Assembly (NCBI GenBank): GCA_034430155.1
Contig: DAOUET010000092.1
Location: forward strand, 1-64,000
Source of the DNA: DAOUET01 sp034430155
GTDB taxonomy: Bacteria > Chloroflexota > Anaerolineae > Anaerolineales > UBA4823
DNA length: 64,000 bases
Reading direction: 5' to 3'
Shown: in pieces, positions 59,907 to 64,000 of the stretch
Layout: each line of letters begins with the position of its first letter
Position numbering within the stretch: position 1 is the first letter of the stretch
Translations under genes and position numbers: made by a program
Notes under the pieces: generated by a model
Databases searched by the model: none
The model's input: the letters and a program-made list of their open reading frames with translations, nothing else
What the model was told of the DNA's origin: nothing

Positions 59907-60386
59907 TTACTCCTCCACGTAGTTGGGTAGATACTGCCCACTTTTCACCAAATCCTTCTTACCGTTACCCATATCTTCATAAATATGAAATATCAGATCA
60001 ATCGGCATAACCCGGTGGAACATGGCTTGGGCAGGGCAGTATCGCTCGGAGGATAGCTGGATGGACCTGACTACGGCAGATTCATCCAATTCACGCCCGC
60101 TGACGAAATATTCGATCACTACGCGGGTGAAAACGTGAGGGTGCTGCCCGGCTTGATCGGCGTGCACCTGGACTTCGAAATCGGTGACTTGCTGACGCTT
60201 CTTTCTCAAGATCGAGATCACATCCATAGCCGTACATCCAGCTAAGCCGGTGGCGATCAGTTCCATGGGACGGAAGCCATCATTATCACCCCCTACGCTG
60301 GGATCGGCTCCTAAAGATACTTCAAAACCGGTATCAGCTGAGCCAGTAAAAGTCATACGGTCGTACCAGGTTACCTGCGCGTCCAT
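59907..60386 (-). CDS. OsmC-family protein
   Basis: The 159-residue protein has the OsmC/Ohr fold. The two redox Cys are visible in ATGLAGCTAMDVISIL (about residue 52) and SSERYCPAQAMF (about 116-118). Such proteins reduce organic or lipid peroxides with a dithiol or remain uncharacterised. Its closest pattern (GDNDGFRPMELIATGLAGCT) is YhfA/OsmC-like rather than Ohr. It lies two bases downstream of the TlpA-like gene, so they share a transcript and probably a redox role. Confidence 0.9.
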   Translation of the reverse strand: MDAQVTWYDRMTFTGSADTGFEVSLGADPSVGGDNDGFRPMELIATGLAGCTAMDVISILRKKRQQVTDFEVQVHADQAGQHPHVFTRVVIEYFVSGRELDESAVVRSIQLSSERYCPAQAMFHRVMPIDLIFHIYEDMGNGKKDLVKSGQYLPNYVEE

Positions 60387-60388
60387 GA

Positions 60389-60976
60389 TTAATTCTCCAA
60401 TAATGGCGTCACGAATCTTTCCAAACTATCCCGGCTGATGGGTCCCGTCCAACCAAGAACCACATTGCCATCCTTTCCCACCAGATACGAATTAGGCAGC
60501 GCGGAATTATAGAAGCCCTTCAAGGCTTCATTTCCAGGATCTAACCAGATGGGGAACGAAAGCGCGTACTTTTCTACGAACCCGGTCACCTCATTGGCTG
60601 GCTCGCCCGCCTCAATACCCACCAGCACAAAATCTTGTGAGCGGTGATCCTGGTAATAGGCTTCCAGGGTGGGCATCTCAGCCTGGCATGGAGGGCACCA
60701 AGTAGCCCAATTATTTACCAGAATGACTTTACCGAGGTAATCAGATAAAGATACCTCCTTACCCCCCAGATCGTTTAACTTCAAGGCCGGCGCCTGGAAA
60801 CGCACAGCCTGAGGGACCACGGCAGGAACTTTAGCTGCAGCTTCAGGTTTATTTGATTCGGGCAGGACTAGCAGAGCGACGACACCAAAGATAAGAAGAC
60901 CACCTCCCACCAAGACCATCGCCAGAATTTGGGTGGGAGATTTCGATCTGAGTCTGCTGGTTTTTTGCCCTGTCAT
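60389..60976 (-). CDS. TlpA/ResA-like membrane-anchored thioredoxin
   Basis: The protein of 195 residues has an N-terminal anchor (about residues 17-40) and a thioredoxin domain outside, with the active site WATWCPPCQAEMPTLE. The cis-Pro loop is NSALPNSYLVGKDG. It is thus a thiol-disulfide oxidoreductase of the cell envelope, as in cytochrome c maturation or in peroxide defence. ATG 60976 is used; TTG one codon before is also possible. It precedes OsmC, which would use reduced thiols. Confidence 0.9.
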   Translation of the reverse strand: MTGQKTSRLRSKSPTQILAMVLVGGGLLIFGVVALLVLPESNKPEAAAKVPAVVPQAVRFQAPALKLNDLGGKEVSLSDYLGKVILVNNWATWCPPCQAEMPTLEAYYQDHRSQDFVLVGIEAGEPANEVTGFVEKYALSFPIWLDPGNEALKGFYNSALPNSYLVGKDGNVVLGWTGPISRDSLERFVTPLLEN

Positions 60977-61045
60977 CAATAACTTCCTAAATTTATCAAA
61001 GCGGCATCACTATCAATAAACCCAAGGCGCTTCAAAATATCCTGC

Positions 61046-61429
61046 TCAGCGGTGCACGTGGGCCCTGCGCATATCACTGATCAAATCACCCTTAAGGTAA
61101 GCCTTCACTGCCATGGCGATCTCTCCGCCAGTTAAAACCACCTCCAGGCCGGCTTGCCGGGCGTTCTGATATGCCGGTTCACCCATACCTGCACACAACA
61201 AAACCTGGCAATCACTTATCGGCGCTAACATACCTTCATGACCATGATGATGGTGCTCGCCTTCTGAATTGTGACGGTGGTCTGCATGCTGGCCATGGTT
61301 TGGCTTATCACGTCCTTGCTCAGCCACAATTTCCCCATCCTCTACCGTAAATACACGGTAGTAGGGTGCCATACCAAAGTGGCTGCTTAACTTTATGTTA
61401 TCTTCTGTAACAGCTGCGATTTTTATCAT
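61046..61429 (-). CDS. NifX/NifB-like (dinitrogenase cofactor) domain protein with His-rich insert
   Basis: The protein of 127 residues from ATG 61429 has the fold of the dinitrogenase iron-molybdenum cofactor domain: MIKIAAVTEDNIKLSSHFGM at the start, then YYRVFTVEDGEIV, and CQVLLCAGMGEPAYQNARQA later. A stretch of about 22 residues at 48-70 is very rich in His and Glu, probably binding nickel or zinc. No nitrogenase gene is near, and proteins of this kind occur widely as metal-cluster carriers. It lies between the PDO-like and the TlpA genes. Confidence 0.85.
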   Translation of the reverse strand: MIKIAAVTEDNIKLSSHFGMAPYYRVFTVEDGEIVAEQGRDKPNHGQHADHRHNSEGEHHHHGHEGMLAPISDCQVLLCAGMGEPAYQNARQAGLEVVLTGGEIAMAVKAYLKGDLISDMRRAHVHR

Positions 61430-61442
61430 GACGGTTCCCAAT

Positions 61443-62108
61443 CTATTTGTTCACAGCACGCATAATCTCGGCTAACAAGTTATCTTCAGGCAGCGCCCCA
61501 ATCGCCGTTCCGGCGCCCTGGTTGATTGTGGTTTGCGGCACTCCGCTAACGCCAAACCGCCTCGACAGCTCAGGAAATTCCATGGCTTCAACCATTTCGG
61601 CTTCTACCATGGGGCTCTCCAAGGCCATCTGATGGGCAAGCACCACGGCTCGCGGACAATACGGACAGGTTGGCGTTACAAATACCTGCATGAAAAGAGG
61701 CTTACTTAAACCATTAAGGTACTCCCGAGTCCTTTGATTGAGCCCCGAATCGCGACCAGATACCAGGATCAGATCGTGAATAAGGGAGCTAAACTCATGC
61801 CCAGAGGGAATTCCGGCAAAGCGAATGCCGTAGTCTAAAATCTGATCACCATCACGACCAGCGATCACTATCCCAGGCGCCTTATCAACTTTATATTGAC
61901 TGGCGATTTCATGATCATTATCGAGGTCGTATATATTCAGGTGGATTTTATCTGACAAATTGGTAATTTCTTCAACCAGCTGTCGTGTGTCGTCACAATA
62001 TTCACAATCGTTACCTCGCCCAAAAAACAGCACTTGAACAGGCTCTTTCAACTCAGAGAAGATCTCACGGACCTGATCCATTACACTTTCATTCAATAAT
62101 GACGCCAT
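61443..62108 (-). CDS. Glutaredoxin-like protein disulfide oxidoreductase with two CxxC motifs
   Basis: The 221-residue protein has two thioredoxin folds in tandem, the plan of PDO proteins from thermophiles and Chloroflexota. The first CxxC is CEYC (about residues 35-38) and the second CPYC (about 147-150, in FVTPTCPYCPRAVVLAHQMA). The cis-Pro loops are KAPGIVIAG and VSGVPQTTINQG. It may form or reduce disulfides in the cytoplasm. ATG 62108 is the first start. The next gene starts 14 bases downstream of its stop, so it is part of the redox transcript. Confidence 0.92.
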   Translation of the reverse strand: MASLLNESVMDQVREIFSELKEPVQVLFFGRGNDCEYCDDTRQLVEEITNLSDKIHLNIYDLDNDHEIASQYKVDKAPGIVIAGRDGDQILDYGIRFAGIPSGHEFSSLIHDLILVSGRDSGLNQRTREYLNGLSKPLFMQVFVTPTCPYCPRAVVLAHQMALESPMVEAEMVEAMEFPELSRRFGVSGVPQTTINQGAGTAIGALPEDNLLAEIMRAVNK

Positions 62109-62173
62109 TAATTCAAACTCCTTTTCATCTAAATCTTATTCTAACTGCTCACACGGAGCAGAATAATTCTTTA

Positions 62174-62437
62174 TCAAGTAAAACAGCCCGCTAGGGTGTA
62201 ACCACAGTGAGGGCAAGACAAATTCAACAGGCCGTCATAATCCAGATGAGCCTGCTTGCAGTCAGGGCAAAGAGCTCCAGCTCGAGGTTCAGCGCCTATC
62301 CGGAACTGAATTTTTCCTTCCATCTCCTTATCCAAATCTGATGGGTTGAGGTCAATCGGAGGCGTTAGAGCTTGCTTTTTTTTCAGCACGATTGCATCTT
62401 TTTGGGGTACAAACCCACTATGGTGAATATCATCCAT
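62174..62437 (-). CDS. Zinc-ribbon protein of unknown function
   Basis: The 87-residue protein has a polar N-terminal half and a zinc ribbon at the C-terminus with two CxxC pairs (LCPDCKQAHLDYDG and LSCPHCGYTLAGCF). No family is recognised beyond the zinc ribbon. It lies 65 bases before the PDO gene. The gap to the anti-sigma gene upstream (62438-62570) has no gene. Confidence 0.6.
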   Translation of the reverse strand: MDDIHHSGFVPQKDAIVLKKKQALTPPIDLNPSDLDKEMEGKIQFRIGAEPRAGALCPDCKQAHLDYDGLLNLSCPHCGYTLAGCFT

Positions 62438-62570
62438 ATTTCAAGGATTCGAAGCCAATACGCAGGAGAGTACGGTCTCTAGGCCTACCTTTAACGATTA
62501 ATTAGATGCGAGAACAGATAAAAAGTTTCAACAAGTACCCAATATGCCATGATGGGAAGAACCACAATGG

Positions 62571-62822
62571 CTATCTATCCAAAAACTCTTCCAGATCCAG
62601 CCGTTGATAAAGTCGCTGTCTGACATCAGCTGGCACGGAAGTGGGTTGGGCGCTGGCATGATATAGATATATGGTTTTCCTTAAAGTGTCTACGACAATG
62701 CGACAATCTTCACAACCAGCCATATGCCGTTCTAATTTGGCGCAAAGCTGCTCCTCCAGGGTACCGTCGATATAATCGGAGAGCGAAGTCAACAATTGTC
62801 TACAGTTTTCACTGTTTCGCAT
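62571..62822 (-). CDS. Zinc-finger anti-sigma factor
   Basis: The 83-residue protein has the zf-HC2 motif: LSDYIDGTLEEQLCAKLERH, then HMAGCEDCRIVVDTLRKT with His and two Cys. There is no membrane helix, so unlike the one at 21.2 kb it is a soluble factor, perhaps redox-sensitive through the CxxC zinc site. It follows the sigma gene by four bases and the redox genes follow it, which suggests that this pair controls them. Confidence 0.9.
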   Translation of the reverse strand: MRNSENCRQLLTSLSDYIDGTLEEQLCAKLERHMAGCEDCRIVVDTLRKTIYLYHASAQPTSVPADVRQRLYQRLDLEEFLDR

Positions 62823-62826
62823 ATTC

Positions 62827-63432
62827 CTATCCTTCCAAACGGCTCTTAAAATAAGTTGACAGGTCTTCCCTAAGACGCAGGCGCGCCCGCGAGAGGCGAG
62901 TTTTCACAGCTGCCTGGCTTAGATCAAGCACTTCGGCAGTCTCTCTCGTCGATAAGCCCTCTATATCCCTGAGCAAGAAAACTACACGCAGAGCGGTAGG
63001 CAGGTTATCAATTGCCCGGTCCAGGGTAGCTCGACTTTCTGCCGACAGAAGTTCTTGCTCGGGGAGACAGCACCAATCAACGATTTGAAGGGGATCGCGC
63101 TCTTCTTCCTGGTCACCCCAAGGCTCATCCACTGAAATCGTTTGCGGCCTTTTACGGCGTAAAAGCATCAAAGCCTCATTCATTGCAATGCGATACAACC
63201 AGGTTGATAGGCTAGACCGACCGTTAAAACCTTCTAAATGACTGTAAGCTTTGATAAAGGTCTCTTGTAATACGTCTTCGGCGTCCAGAGGGTTTTGAAG
63301 CATCTTCAACCCTAACCGGTAAATCAAGGGTGAATAGGTTTCAACCAAACGGGCAAATTCAACCCGGTCTCCGTTTTGAAGCGCTTCTAAGGAAATGCGC
63401 TCACTATGGCCATCTTTACCCATTAGATGCAT
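62827..63432 (-). CDS. ECF-type RNA polymerase sigma factor
   Basis: The 201-residue protein is a typical ECF sigma factor. Region 2 has FARLVETYSPLIYRLGLKML, AEDVLQETFIKAYSHLEGF and SSLSTWLYRIAMNEALMLLR. Region 4 has LPTALRVVFLLRDIEGLSTR, then TAEVLDLSQAAVKTRLSRAR. ATG 63432 or 63423 (MGKDGHSERI) may be the start. It heads a minus-strand unit with its anti-sigma partner. With the soluble zinc anti-sigma factor and redox genes downstream, a thiol-stress role in the manner of SigR/RsrA is possible but not shown. Confidence 0.93.
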   Translation of the reverse strand: MHLMGKDGHSERISLEALQNGDRVEFARLVETYSPLIYRLGLKMLQNPLDAEDVLQETFIKAYSHLEGFNGRSSLSTWLYRIAMNEALMLLRRKRPQTISVDEPWGDQEEERDPLQIVDWCCLPEQELLSAESRATLDRAIDNLPTALRVVFLLRDIEGLSTRETAEVLDLSQAAVKTRLSRARLRLREDLSTYFKSRLEG

Positions 63433-63573
63433 TCCGTATTAAAAAGTTTCATTAACAAAATACCAGAGTCTCACTTATCTAAGCAAACTTCTTTACAAAG
63501 TAGATGATCAAATGTAATCAGAAGTGGATAATGGATATCCTCATCCTGAGGAGCCCAGCGACGCGTGAAAGCT

Positions 63574-64000
63574 CTACCGGGTCAGCTCTTCCAACTCATC
63601 GACGAGAGCCTCGACTTGTTCAGTTAATTTTCTCAAGTCATCACGCGTTGGGGTGCCGCGTTTGAGCAAAGCAGCTTGCAAACATTCCTCTTGCAAGCCT
63701 GGTTGGTCTGTAAACGGGTTCCCAGAGACCCGTAACTTGTCAAGCAAGCTTCGAGCTTCACCTTCCGCCAGTTCACCCCGGCTGATCAGCGATTGGATAC
63801 GACGCTCGATCTCCTCATCGATGTGACGAAGAAGGTCAAGCGGAGAGGTCAAAGAACGGCGAAGAACGCTCAATGAATCACCACCTGCCCGCACTAAACC
63901 GGTCAAGACCGACCGGGGCAAGAACCCTGCCTGTTTCCTTTCGAAATCTAAGATAATTTGCGTGAGAGTAAGAGCGGTGAGATCAATGCCAGTAGCGTTA
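63574..64000 (-). CDS. PhaR-like polyhydroxyalkanoate synthesis regulator, 5' end beyond the window
   Basis: The open frame extends to the window edge; at least 141 residues are present and the N-terminus is missing. The visible start, GIDLTALTLTQIILDFERKQ, followed by FLPRSVLTGLVRAGGDSLSV, matches the second half of the PhaR DNA-binding domain (usually ...LTQIILEEE...LP..LL). The rest is helical and charged, with RIQSLISRGELAEGEARSLL and a C-terminal coiled coil (LRKLTEQVEALVDELEELTR) that suits a phasin-like or oligomerising tail. TTG at 63921 is not needed as start. In known systems PhaR represses phasin and PHA genes. No pha genes are in the window. Confidence 0.7.
   Translation of the reverse strand, partial: NATGIDLTALTLTQIILDFERKQAGFLPRSVLTGLVRAGGDSLSVLRRSLTSPLDLLRHIDEEIERRIQSLISRGELAEGEARSLLDKLRVSGNPFTDQPGLQEECLQAALLKRGTPTRDDLRKLTEQVEALVDELEELTR

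Noticed and set aside
1..64000. CRISPR arrays, prophage genes, integrase-attachment sites and rRNA genes
   Set aside because: No regularly spaced repeats, phage structural genes or rRNA segments were seen; the only tyrosine recombinase is Xer-like and catalytically impaired, so it does not mark an integrated element.

Overview
The window looks like a chromosomal segment of a Chloroflexota bacterium, probably class Anaerolineae. This is inferred from gene content, not from a marker gene: DUF5915-type IleS enzymes behind a T-box leader, polyphosphate glucokinase, Mut7-C protein, a DUF2089/DUF4097 envelope module, many LysM lipoproteins, and no outer-membrane or LPS genes. Gene density and codon use look even. 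There is no phage, integrative element or CRISPR array.

Layout. 0-4.9 kb: three small membrane-linked genes (DUF4342, sensor-domain protein, small membrane protein), a Mut7-C protein, tRNA-Arg(GCG), a geranylgeranyl-reductase-like flavoprotein and surE. 4.9-13.2 kb is a zone of gene decay: an inositol-monophosphatase pseudogene with an internal deletion, a FIST-domain remnant, an ABC ATPase reduced to its C-terminus and an acetyl-CoA synthetase pseudogene. Between them lie intact hutI, an HD hydrolase, an aspartase/fumarase and ppgK. The last two are bracketed by two copies of a ~103-bp palindromic repeat in opposite orientation. 13.2-20.4 kb: an isoleucine T-box followed by two tandem ileS paralogues, the first with altered catalytic motifs. 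20.4-24.2 kb: ECF sigma factor, anti-sigma factor and an ABC exporter. 24.5-34.6 kb: a largely collinear housekeeping run (GIY-YIG protein, lspA, rluD, threonine aldolase, a tyrosine recombinase lacking most catalytic residues, PNP, GNAT, a 7TM-GAF protein, an S1 protein, a ComEA-like protein).

34.6-41.9 kb is a GntR-controlled sugar-phosphate module: autoregulated promoter, transaldolase (interrupted in this sequence), class II aldolase, HisC-like aminotransferase, a structured RNA leader, a CbbY-like phosphatase, a PiT phosphate permease and its PhoU-like DUF47 partner. The likely theme is sugar-phosphate rearrangement and dephosphorylation coupled to phosphate transport; the substrate is unknown. 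42-46 kb (minus strand): dcd, a CapA-family lipoprotein and ftcD, which together with hutI at 6-7 kb gives a dispersed histidine-degradation route.

46.3-52.8 kb holds four tandem paralogous LysM/M23-like lipoproteins sharing an unusual His-x12-Asp plus HxH arrangement and two conserved cysteines. 53.1-57.0 kb is a tightly packed module: small unknown protein, DUF2089 regulator, DUF4097-like proteins and a helical motif found in four consecutive proteins, with a strong promoter preceded by three direct repeats; it resembles envelope-stress modules of the LiaX/YvlB type. 57.1-59.3 kb: a membrane-anchored unknown and an MFS transporter. 59.9-64 kb (minus strand): OsmC, a TlpA-like thioredoxin, a His-rich NifX-like protein, a glutaredoxin-like protein with two CxxC motifs, a zinc-ribbon protein, a second ECF sigma/anti-sigma pair, and a PhaR-like regulator cut by the window edge.
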